DNA from: Rutidosis leptorrhynchoides
Lineage: Eukaryota > Streptophyta > Magnoliopsida > Asterales > Asteraceae
NCBI RefSeq assembly: GCF_046630445.1
Contig: NC_092342.1
Span: 79,286,001-79,350,000, forward strand
Reading direction: 5' to 3'
DNA length: 64,000 bases
A program made the position numbers and the translations under genes. Each line of letters opens with the position of its first letter. Position 1 is the first letter of the stretch. This document shows, one piece after another, positions 35,304-46,792 of this stretch. Under the pieces are notes generated by a model, which worked only from the letters and a program-made list of their open reading frames with translations, did not search any database and was not told where the DNA came from.

Positions 35304-36582
35304 TCAGTGTCTACTGAAATCGTTAGCAAACACCTTACTTCTTATTCTAAACCTTCACAGACAAATCTTCTTCATCATCCATCTATGTTAAGAATTCTAA
35401 GATATTATCTTATCTTTTATTATAAACATCTTCGATATTCCTGAAGATATTTTCACAACTATTCTTATCCGAAATCTTTTATCTCTTCGCAATATCTGCG
35501 TTACAACATAAAAAGAAACTGTGTTAGTTTCTAAATTCTGAAGAAGAAAAAAATTCGAATTTAAAATGGGAATGTTTTTAAAGCAGTGTTGGGAACTGAA
35601 ACATGAGTTAGTATAATATAATGACACTTGATCAATGTGATTATATTACAGTAAGTCATGCTGAGTTTCTAATGAAAAGTGATGATTCATAGAACATACC
35701 GTCATCATGTACTATTTACACGACTCTTACATTCTACCCAATTTCCAAACATATTAAGAACATATCATCTTGATAGCTCTATATTTTCAGATATTCTGGT
35801 AATTTGCCAAATCAAGATCGTGCCATTACGATTTTCTTCTTGGAACATTAACTATGTTCATCCAAAAATTCATATCTACAAATTCTGGACCATTATCCGC
35901 TTGACTTAAGGTCGGGAAGAGAAAACGAAAGCATGAAGCTCCGAAATATAATGGAGAATATAAAGCCCGATAACAACCCCGAAATTACAAACCTTGTATA
36001 TCAATGCGTATAGCAATATAAAGACACGGGAGGATGAAAAACACAATAACCCCAAGGTAATGGTAGAAGAAAATAACTTCCTCCGGTGGTAGATGAAAAA
36101 GAAGAATGACAGATATGAAAGTTAAGAGTATATCAAGAATCAATACTGGATGAAGCATATTAACGAATGCTTTAAAGTATGAATTGGGGAGAAAGACTAG
36201 AAGGTGTGAGCTGTGGAAATAAAGAAACGAAGGAGGTGGATTTATAGTAAAATATCAGACAGAGAAATCGAGACAGATTATCGCATTTAATCAAATAAGA
36301 TCATGATTTCCTTAATCGCCGAAGAACCAAATCTTATTGTAAAGATTTTCTTTAAATTCCATGAATTTCGAAAATCAATCATAACTACGTCATCGGTTAA
36401 AACGAATATACGTTTACTCATTTCACTCTCTTGCGATAACTTCACTTATACTCTTCGCGTAATCAAATTGTTTTATCTATATTACTCAATGATGATAAAA
36501 CTCTATTTATCAACTCATATTCGTCATGAAAACATTTTTAAAGTTAGCCATGACGACCTCGATCAAATTTCGGGACGAAATT

Positions 36583-36600
36583 TCTTTAACGGGTAGGTAC
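36583..36600 (+). other. Polypurine tract of B
   Basis: TCTTTAACGGGTAGGTAC immediately before the 3' LTR start TGTGACG. Confidence 0.85.
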
Positions 36601-39396
36601 TGTGACGACCCGAAAATTTCCGACCAAATTTAAACTTAACCTTTATATGTTTCCGACACGATAAGCAGAATTTGTAATGTTGAATCTCAAAAAGTTTGGA
36701 ACTACATTCATGTAATCAATTATCCTTTGACCGTGTTCGACGATTCACGAACAATTATGTGTATATAGATATGTATATATAATATATAATATTAACTGAA
36801 AACATTAACAAAGTATTAGATATATGATACTTTACATGAACGTATTTGTTTCGATATATTTATTGACAGAATTAAGAGATAATATCAAATGATTGAATTA
36901 TCAGATACATTATGATATGATTACGGGCCTATGTTATGAGGTCCACTGTGATTTAAGAAATCTATTCTTTTTGACCACTCATTACTTAACTAGTATGATA
37001 AAATAACGATATTTATATTTTATTTTATCAAATATATATAACGATTTAAATTAATATTATATATATTTATACGCGTATTATACGTACATAGTTTTATACT
37101 TTTACTATACTTTAACTTTACCTTTACTTTACTTTTACTTTACTTTAACTTTAATAATTCATACTTTAATAATTCACTTTAATAATTCATACTTTAATAA
37201 TTCACTTTAATAATTCATACTTTAATAATTCACTTTAATAATTCATACTTTAATAATTCACTTTAATAATTCATACTTTAATAATTCACTTTAATAATTC
37301 ATACTTTAATAATTCACTTTAATAATTTAAAAATCTATTATAAATAGAATTCAATAGGTTTTATTATTTCATAGAAACTTGAAAATATATTTCTCTAAAC
37401 TCTCTCAATCGAATTACACATATATATATTTTCTTTGTATTATTTCAAGATATTATTAGTATACATAAAATACTACGACGGAGTTATATTCAGACGATTT
37501 TAAAATAAGTTTTCAAACGGGATAGAGCTAAGGAAATTATGGGTTATAGCTATGGAGGTTATGGGTATTGATCGAGGGTATTGCTCGTGAGGTCAACCTA
37601 ACGTTTATCATTTTCGTTTCGTCTACGTACTTTCCTGCAATATTGAATCTCAATATTGATACGTGAGCACTCATAACTTAACTTTTATATTTCAATAGTG
37701 TATCCCTGACTAGTGCTCGAGTATATAGGATTATACATGCTTGTACATTCGATATTGTCCTTAGATAGGTTTGTTGAATCCTGAATTAGATACATATGCT
37801 ACTGAGATAGGGTATATGATATGCATGTCATTGGAAAGCTAGCGAAAAATTAAGAACTTTTCATTTAGATATCGAATGGTTTCGATGAACGGATTAGAAG
37901 TTATAGTCAACTGAATTTTAGTATTATTGTTAAAATGATTATTATTACTATCGTCGTTATTATTTTAATAGAAATATCATTGTTATTATAAAATATCATT
38001 ATTACTATTATGTTAGTATTATCATTTTATCATAATAACATTTTTAGTAAATATAAATATTGTTATTTTTTTATAGAATAATAATAATTATTATTACAAA
38101 ATAATACAACTTTTACTTATTATTATTATGATCAATATTATTTTATCAAATAAATAGGGGATACAAAGATATTTTTCACCACGCGTAATATAATTACATT
38201 AATAATACTTACCACTATAGTTTTACGATATTAAGTGAACTTTATAAATTTTACTACTTAAGATATATAAAAGTATATTTTATCATATATAAACGTTAAT
38301 ATAAATTTTTATTAATAAATGACTTTTATTATTATAAAATCTAATAAATATATTTAAATATATAAAATGACTATAGTTAAGTTATATAATAAACACGTAT
38401 AAATTTTAGAAGACATTTTGGGTTAAGTTGACTTTTGTTGACTTTTGCATATTAGTCTCGAGCATTAGGATTGTGGTACACTATGACTTGACCAAAAATT
38501 GTTAGACAAATATTGACCAACATATAAATATATATAATTAATATAGGTTCGTGAATCCGAGGCCAACCTTGCACTTGTTAAATGACGTTATATGTATTTT
38601 TACTACGAAATACAGTATGGTGAGTTTCATTTGCTCCCTTTTATATATATTTTTGGGACTGAGAATACATGCGCTGTTTTTATAAATGTTTTACGAAATA
38701 GGCACAAGTACTAAAACTAATTCTATGTGGGTTTAAACCAGAAATATACCCTTAGCTTGGTAACATTAAACTACTTGTCTATGTACGGTAGGCGCGAATC
38801 CTAAAGATAGATCTATTGGGCCTGACAAACCCCATCCTGACTATGGGATGCTTTAGTACTTCGAGGTTATTTTAAACACATCTGATCTGGTGTACTTCAG
38901 AGGGTAAAACATGAACGTTAAGGCTTGTTACCGGGTGCCTACAACTTATAGAATACTTTTATACACTCGCGAGTGTACGGATATTTATAGAAACTGAAAT
39001 CTTGTGGTCTATTACTATTACGGAAATGATTGATTATGATAAACTAATGAACTCACCAACCTTTTGGTTGACACTTTAAAGCATGTTTATTCTCAGGTAT
39101 TAAAGAAATCTTCCGCTGTGCATTAGCTCATTTTAAGGATATTACTTGGAGTCATTCATGACATACTTTGAAAGACGTTGCATTCGAGTCGTTAAGTTCA
39201 TCAAGATTAATATTAAGTCAATTATAGTTGGATGTAATATGAAATGGTATGCATGCCGTCAATTTTTGATGTAAAGAAAGTTTGTCTTTTAAAAATGAAT
39301 GCAATGTTTGTAAAACGTATCATATAGAGGTCAAATACCTCGCGATGTAATCAACTATTGTGAATCGTTTATAATGTATATGAACGGATCCTTTCA
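36601..39396 (+). repeat. B 3' LTR (2796 bp)
   Basis: Same length as the 5' LTR. TATAAATA at 37339-37346. Followed by the target repeat CAGAC. The first position abuts the PPT exactly. Confidence 0.95.
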
Positions 39397-39401
39397 CAGA
39401 C

Positions 39402-39466
39402 TTTGCTTATATTAAATTATTTAAAGATAAAGTTTAAATTTGGTCAGAAATTTTCGGGTCATCACA
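39402..39466 (-). repeat. Outer remainder of A right LTR
   Basis: Continues the A LTR interrupted at 30192: TTTGCTTATATTAAA ... GGTCATCACA matches 21257-21322. Followed by the CTATA target repeat that ends A. Confidence 0.9.
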
Positions 39467-39471
39467 CTATA

Positions 39472-40699
39472 TATATATATAAAATAAAAATAAAATTAAT
39501 TTACTTTTGTAAAAATACGTTTTAAAAATATAAAAAGAAAAAAATATATATATTTTTAAGAGTTGTTCAAAATATAAAAAAATTAAAAAGTTTGTATTTT
39601 CTTTTAGTTACAAAAACTAATAGGTGGTTTTTTAAAAAAAAAAATTAAGTTTTTAATTTATTTTATATAAATATTCTATATAAATTAAAAATAGAAAAAA
39701 TATATATATAAATAAGTAATCGGGCTACACTGTAGCAGCCCAATTTGTGATCTGAATATTTGGGCCATGCGATCGCATGAACCTGTAGGCTAAAACTCAT
39801 GCGATCGCATGAGATAGCCTGACACGCCATATTTGATCCTCGTACATCATTAATTGCGGGTATAATTTAATTATTATTAATATAAACCCTAATTAGGTTT
39901 AGTTTATTTTAATATTTTGTTTAGTTTTATTTAATTTGTAATATTTAGTTTTAATTAGTTTTATTAATTATAAATTGATACTTTTATAAAATAAATAATA
40001 TAAAAATAATATTTTTATAAAAATTGTATTTTTATAAATTTAAGTTTCTTTTTATATTTATATCCTTTTAATTGTTTATTCGTAATATTTATATTTTTCG
40101 CTCGTAATTAGTTTCTAGCTTAGTATTTTGCCGTAGTATCTCTAGATTTTTAGGCTTTGCCGTAAAATCCCTTAAGTGCTTTTTCTTTAGATTAAGATTT
40201 AGGTGCTTTTGAATTTTTGCGACGCCGTTTTAAATTTTAGTGCCTATTAAGTTATTGCCGTTTTGGATATAGAATTCCCTTTAAGCTTTAATTCCTTTAG
40301 ATGCAACTTTTTAGATTTAGTTTTAAGAATTCTAAGTTTTGACGTTTTTCTTTCTTATTTTTATTTTTTCGATTTTTATTTTTCGACGTTCTTCGACGCG
40401 CTCTTTTTCTTTCTTATTTCTCGACGCTCTAGTTTTTAGGACATAGAATTTTCTATTTCTTCTCTAAAATTTCAAAACGAAAAATTATTTTAAGCGGATA
40501 AATTGATAGACATCCAAAATTTTCTGGTTCGTAGTAATAGTTGGATTTGTTAGTGGCGAGTTGTGGGCTTCCGATTTAAAGGGTCCTGGCTACCTGCTGC
40601 ATCTATTGGCTATTCGAAACGTGGGCAAAATCAGAAAAGTCTATTAATTTGATAACTTATATAATTTTTATCTTTTATAACTAATAGGATATTCAGTGA
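39472..40699 (+). other. Leader of element C upstream of gag
   Basis: AT-rich, no ORF. It resumes the C interior after the nested A/B block and leads to the gag start at 40700. It holds a promoter-like block with paired palindromes (see 39765). Confidence 0.6.
39765..39835 (+). promoter_or_regulatory. Third paired-palindrome block, in the C leader
   Basis: CCATGCGATCGCATGA (39765-39780) and TCATGCGATCGCATGA (39797-39812) are again exactly 32 bp apart. A weak TATA-like CATATTTG follows at 39829. CTGTAGCAG lies about 30 bp upstream, echoing the CTGTAGCA array that is upstream of the palindromes in A. The block may be an old LTR promoter piece. Confidence 0.55.
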
Positions 40700-42711
40700 A
40701 TGCACCGAGCAAAACGTTCACCACCTTTTATACGTTCACCACCTGTAACTCGATCAAGACATCTAGCCAATATTGTCGCCGCTGATTTTTCTTTAGAATC
40801 GTCATCCAGTCGACCAAGTACTCCAACTTAAATTTCCGATAATCCATTTTTTGAACCCGACCTCACTACCGAGAACCCGGAGGATATTCAAGGACAATTC
40901 CAAGATCCTGAACCACTAATCATTCCTCCTGAACCACGTACAAACCGTTAAATCAGAATCCTCTAGTGATTCAGATTCAACAAATTCAATTATGGAAGTA
41001 ACGGAACCTCTAAGTATGGAAGATCGAATGAGAGCCACACGCACTGGCCAAGGTCATGCCATTATTAAGCCATATATTAATGCGCCAGATTATGAAATCA
41101 AAGGACAAATCCTACACATGGTAACTAATCAATGCCAATATAGTGGTACGCCAAAAGATGATCCAAACGAACATCTTCGAACCTTTAATAGAATCTGTAC
41201 TCTATTTAAAATCCGAGAAGTGGAGGATAAATAAATCTATCTCATGTTATTTCCTTGGACTTTAAAGGGAGAAGCCAAAGATTGGTTAGAATCGTTACCT
41301 GAAGGGGCGATTGATACATGGGACGTTTTAGTTGAAAAATTTCTTAAACAATTCTTTCCGGCATCTAAAGCCGTGAGACTTCAAGGAGAAATTGTTACGT
41401 TCACGCAAAAGCCAAATGAAACTCTATATGAGGCGTGGACAAGATTTGGAAAGTTATTAAGAGGATGTTCGCAACATGGTTTAGACACTTATCAAATAGT
41501 AAAAATATTCTACCAAGGATGCGACATTGCTACACGAAAAGACATCGACATAACAGCTGGTGGTTCCATTATGAAGAAAACCGCAACCGAAGCTCACAAA
41601 ATTATTGATAACACAGCCTCCCACTCGCATGAGTGGCACCAGGAAAAAGATATCTTTCGTTCATCTAATGCGGCTAGAGCCGATTCTAGCCATGACTTTG
41701 ATTCTGTTTTCGCAAAAATAGATGCTTTCGAGAGACGAATGGAAAAAATGAATAAAGATATTCACGCAATACGAATCAGTTGTGAGCAATGAAGTGGACC
41801 ACACTTAACAAAAGATTGTCACATCGAGCAAACGATGGAACAACGAGAGAATGTTTCCTACATGAACCAAAGGCCGGGAAATAATTATCAAAATAATTAT
41901 CAAACTCCAAAGCTAAACTTCAATCGAAATCAAAACATTCTTTACAATCCAAATGGACCCAACAATAACTCGTACAACCAACAAGGTCCGAATAACTAAC
42001 CAACTCAAAACAACACTTTCAATCAACAAAGACCTAGCTTGTATAAACCACCACAACAAACTGAAGAGAAAAAGCCAAATCTAGAAGAAATGATGGCAAA
42101 GCTAATGGAATCTCAAATACAATTTATTACATCTCAAACCCAAACAAATGAGAGGTTTGATCAGTCATTAAGAACTCAACAAGCTTCCATTTTGAATCTA
42201 GAAAAACACGTAGGTACTCTTGCTAGCATGATGAGTGAGAGGGAATAAGAAAAGCTACCAAGTAATACTGAAGTAAATCCTCGGAATGAGAATGTTAATA
42301 TGGTGTCAACAAATTCTAAAAAATCAGCACCAGAAGATGGGAAGGTTTTAGATGTGAGTAACAATGAAGAAGTTACACCACCATCACCACCCGAGTATGT
42401 AAAGCCAGTGGTGGCACCATACAGACCACCCATCCCGTTTCTAAGAAAAGGAGTTGAGTATGAGCAAGTAATATGTAATAAAGTTTGTGATACCTCTGGA
42501 AAGAAGAAGAAGAATAAGAAAGTGCAAGAAACAAAAACCGTAAAAGTAAACCCGGTAAAGACAGTTCCACCAAAACTTCCACCTAGGTTGGGTGATCCGG
42601 GTGAATTTATTGTTCCTTGTCTACTTAGTGATTGTGTCATGTATGATGCACTAGCAGATTTAGGTGCAAGTATAAGTGTTATGCCTCTTTCATTATATAA
42701 GAGATTAGGAG
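40700..42711 (+). pseudogene. Element C gag and start of protease, interrupted by solo LTR S1
   Basis: Starts MHRAKRSPPF at 40700, with a frame change before 40992. From 40992 one frame runs to the S1 insertion with stops at 41232, 41790, about 41998 and 42246 but no indel. Retrotransposon_gag core (LFPWTLKGEAKDWLESLP, FLKQFFPASKA) near 41250-41390; a zinc-knuckle remnant (CEQ-stop-SGPHLTKDC) at about 41780 with its second Cys turned into TGA; a Gln/Asn-rich linker; a coiled-coil-like MAKLMESQIQF region; then the protease start with D-L-G-A (ALADLGASISVMPLS) near 42660. The reading frame picks up after S1 at 46086. Confidence 0.88.
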
Positions 42712-42734
42712 TGTAGTGACCCGAACTTTTCCAT

Positions 42735-42798
<64 letters not shown>

Positions 42799-43111
42799 TG
42801 AAATTGTTATTTACATGATTAAGTGTTTCCAACATATTAAGCAATCAAACTTGTTAAGACTTGATTAATTGAAATAGGTTTCATATAGACAATTGACCAC
42901 CCAAGTTGACCGGTGATTCACGAACGTTAAAACTTGTAAAAACTATATGATGACATATATATGGTTATATATATAGTTAACATGATATTATGATAAGTAA
43001 ACATATCATTAAGTATATTAATAATGAACTACATATGTAAAAACAAGACTACTAACTTAATGATTTTGAAACGAGGCATATATGTAACGATTATCGTTGT
43101 AACGACATTTA

Positions 43112-43159
<48 letters not shown>

Positions 43160-46080
43160 TAATATCATATTAAGAGATATTCGTACATCATAATATCATG
43201 ATAATATAATAATTTAAAATCTCATTTGATATTATAAACATTGAGTTAACAACATTTAACAAGATCGTTAACCTAAAGGTTTCAAAACAACACTTACATG
43301 TAACGACTAACGATGACATAACGACTCAGTTAAAATGTATATACATGTAGTATTTTAATATGTATTCATACAATTTTGAAAGACTTCAAGACACTTATCA
43401 AAATACTTCTACTTAACAAAAATGCTTACAATTACATCCTCGTTTAGTTTCATCAACAATTCTACTCGTATGCACCCGTATTCGTACTCGTACAATACAT
43501 AGCTTTTAGATGTATGTAATATTGGTATATACACTCCAATGATCAGCTCTTAGTAGACCATGTGAGTTACCTAACACATGTGGGAACCATCATTTGCAAA
43601 CTAGCATGAAATATCTCATAAAATTACCAAAATATGAGTAATCATTCATGACTTATTTACATGAAAACAAAATTACATATCCTTTATATCTAATCCATAC
43701 ACCAACGACCAAAAACACCTACAAACACTTTCATTCTTCAATTTTATTCATCTAATTGATCTCTCTCAAGTTCTATCTTCAAGTTCTAAGTGTTCTTCAT
43801 AAATTCTACAAGTTCTAGTTTCATAAAATCAAGAATACTTCCAAGTTTGCTAGCTTACTTCCAATCTTGTAGAGTGATCATCCAACCTCAAGAAATATTT
43901 CTTATTTACAGTAAGATATCTTTATAATACAAGGTAATACTCATATTCAAACTTTGATTCAATTTCTATAACTATAACAATCTTATTTCGGGTGAAAATC
44001 TTACTTGAACTGTTTTCGTGTCATGATTCTGCTTCAAGAACTTTCAAGCCATCCAAGGATCCTTTGAAGCTAGATCCATTTTTTTCATTTCCAGTAGCTT
44101 TATCCAGAAAACTTGAGGTAGTAATGATGTTCATAACATTATTCGATTCATACATATAAAGCTATCTTATTTGAAGGTTTAAACTTGTAATCACTAGAAC
44201 ATAGTTTAGTTAATTCTAAACTTGTTCGCAAACAAAAGTTAATCCTTCTAACTTGACTTTTAAAATCAACTAAACACATTTTATATATCTATATGATATG
44301 CTAACTTAATGATTTAAAACCTGGAAACACGAAAAACACCGTAAAACCGGATTTACGCCGTCGTAGTAACACCGCGGGCTGTTTTGGGTTAGTTAATTAA
44401 AAACTATGATAAACTTTGATTTAAAAGTTGTTCTTCTGGGAAAATTATTTTTCTTATGAACATGAAACTATATCCAAAAATCATGGTTAAACTCAAAGTG
44501 GAAGTATGTTTTCTAAAATGGTCATCTAGACGTCGTTCTTTCGACTGAAATGACTACCTTTATAAAAATGACTTGTAACTTATATTTCCGACTATAAACC
44601 TATACTTTTTCTGTTTAGATTCATAAAATAGAATTCAATATGAAATCATAGCAATTTGATTCACTCAAAACGGATTTAAAATGAAGAAGTTATGGGTAAA
44701 ACAAGATTGGATAATTTTTCTTGTTGTAGCAACGTGAAAATTGGTAACAAATCTATATTAATCATACCCTAGCTAACTTATATTGTATTATACATGTATT
44801 CTAATATATTATGTAATCTTGGGATACCATAGACACGTATGCAAATGTTTTGACATATCATATCGATCCATGTGTATATATTATTTGGAACAACCATAGA
44901 CACTCTATATGCAGTAATGTGGGAGTTAGCTATACAGGGTTGAGGTTGATTCCAAAAATATATATACTTTGAGTTGTGATCTTGCCTGAGACGTGTATAC
45001 ACTGGGTTGTGGATTGATTCAAGATAATATATATATCAATTTTTTTCTGTACATCTAACGTTGGACAACTAGTTGTAGGTTACTAACGAGGACAGCTGAC
45101 TTAATAAACTTAAAACATCAAAATGTATTAAAAGTGTTGTAAATATATTTTGAATATACTTTGATATATATGTACATATTTGTTATAGGTTCGTGAATCG
45201 ACCAGTGGCCAAGTCTTACTTCCCGACGAAGTAAAAATCTGTGAAAGTGAGTTATAGTCCCACTTTTTAAAATCTAATATTTTTGGGATGAGAATACATG
45301 CAGGTTTTATAAATGATTTACAAAATAGACATAAGTACGTGAAACTACATTCTATGGTTGAATTATCGAAATCGAATATACCCCTTTTTATTAAGTCTGG
45401 TAATCTAAGAATTAGGGAACAGACACCCTAATTGACGCGAATCCTAAAGATAGATCTATTGGGCCTAACAAACCCCATCCAAAGTACCGGATGCTTTAGT
45501 ACTTCGAAATTTATATCATATCCGAAGGGTGTCCTGGAATGATGGGGATATTCTTATATATGCATCTTGTTAATGTCGGTTACCAGGTGTTCACCATATG
45601 AATGATTTTTATCTCTATGTATGGGATGTATATTGAAATATGAAATCTTGTGGTCTATTGTTACGATTTGATATATATAGGTTAAACCTATAACTCACCA
45701 ACATTTTTGTTGACGTTTAAAGCATGTTTATTCTCAGGAGAATATTAAGAGCTTCCGCTGTTGCATACTAAAATAAAGACAAGATTTGGAGTCCATGTTT
45801 GTATGATATTATGTAAAAACTGCATTCAAGAAACATATGCCGATGTAATATATTTCTATTGTAAACCATTATGTAATGGTCGTGTGTAAACAGTATATTT
45901 TAGATTATCATTATTTGATTATCTACGTAATGCTTTTGAAACCTTTATTGATAAAATAAAGGTTATGGTTGTTTTAAAAATGAATGCAGTCTTTGAAAAA
46001 TGTCTCATCTAGAGGTCAAAACCTCGCAACGAAATCAATTAATATGGAACGTTTATAATCAATATGAACGGGACATTTCA
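42712..46080 (+). mobile_element. Solo LTR S1 of the G1 family, inserted in C protease
   Basis: Starts TGTAGTGACCCGAAC and ends GGGACATTTCA, flanked by the perfect repeat AGGAG (42707-42711, 46081-46085). It matches the G1 LTR in reverse over its length. At 3369 bp it is 118 bp longer, largely because of TA tracts at 42738-42794 and 43115-43157. There is no internal region or second LTR, so it arose by LTR-LTR recombination. No gene in it. Confidence 0.94.
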
Positions 46081-46085
46081 AGGAG

Positions 46086-46792
46086 TAGGTGAGCTAAGTC
46101 CAACAGAAATGAGTGTTCGACTCTTTGATCAAACCATTAGGCACCCAGTTAGAATTGCTGACAACCTACCCGTTTAAGTGGGTAATTTAACCTTTCTAGT
46201 CGAATTCATTGTCATTGACATAGAAGAGGACCCAAACATTCCTCTAATTTTAGGTCGACCATTCTTAGCGTCCACCGGGGCGTTATTTGATGTAAGAGAG
46301 GGTAGAATGACACTTAGTAATGATGAAAAATCGATCACCTTTGTAAGTCGAAAGTCTAAATCTCCACCAACCAAAACCGTTGAACCAATAAAAACGATTG
46401 GTAAGAACCATGTTATTTTACCAACTCCAACGGTAGTGCTATACAATAATAAAATGCCTAAGTGTGGGGAAAATGAAGTAACACCTAATGATGACCTGAT
46501 AACAAAGAACCCCGTTGTTGATACGAAATTAAATGACCCCGTTATTAACAGTTCAATGAAGAAACTTATTAAACGGATTCGTGATGCTAGAATCAAGGGG
46601 AACTTTAAGTTATGTAACCGGTTAGTATCCAATCTATCGCCTAAAGAAAAGGCAAAACTAGTTGAATTTGTGGATATTACACAGGAATCCGACCAATGGC
46701 TTAAAGCAAAAATTACAGATATGCAAGTTGATTATGGTCCAAGAGAAATTGACAATGAAGTTAATCACAATTTCGACACCACAGCTACCTAA
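46086..46792 (+). pseudogene. Element C protease, remainder after S1
   Basis: Continues the protease frame exactly across the target repeat (GVGELSPTEMSVRLFDQTIR). A stop at 46175 breaks it, then IDIEEDPNIPLILGRPFLAS and DVREGRMTLS follow, the C-terminal part of retropepsins of Athila/Tat type. The frame then stays open for about 150 codons of low similarity and ends at 46792 without any RT motif. This is the normal gag-PR order with pol missing. Confidence 0.85.

Larger units (their letters stand above)
30193..39396 (+). mobile_element. Element B, young non-autonomous LTR element nested in A's LTR
   Basis: Two LTRs of 2796 bp each (30193-32988 and 36601-39396) enclose 3612 bp, flanked by the perfect direct repeat CAGAC (30188-30192, 39397-39401). 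The LTRs differ at about 15 sites by eye (about 0.5%), so it is the youngest datable insertion here. It carries PBS, one pre-gag ORF, an internal PPT-like hairpin, a PABP gene fragment and a PPT, but no gag-pol. It is the same family as A, in the opposite orientation. Confidence 0.95.
18900..39466 (-). mobile_element. Element A, non-autonomous gypsy-type element nested in C
   Basis: Flanked by the direct repeat CTATA at 18895-18899 and 39467-39471. LTRs are 18900-21322 and 27776-30192 plus 39402-39466, the second split by element B. It has a tRNA-Met PBS, a PPT and one intact 148-codon ORF but no gag-pol. Inside are a poly(A)-binding-protein gene fragment and a solo LTR (S2). In the right LTR the first two bases read TA instead of TG. 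LTR divergence is visibly higher than in B, in line with A being the older insertion. Bases 21339-22704 and 22931-26944, apart from S2, hold no recognisable gene. Confidence 0.9.

Noticed and set aside
42176..42640. 154-residue minus-strand frame
   Set aside because: Antisense of the Lys/Pro-rich gag-protease linker in C.
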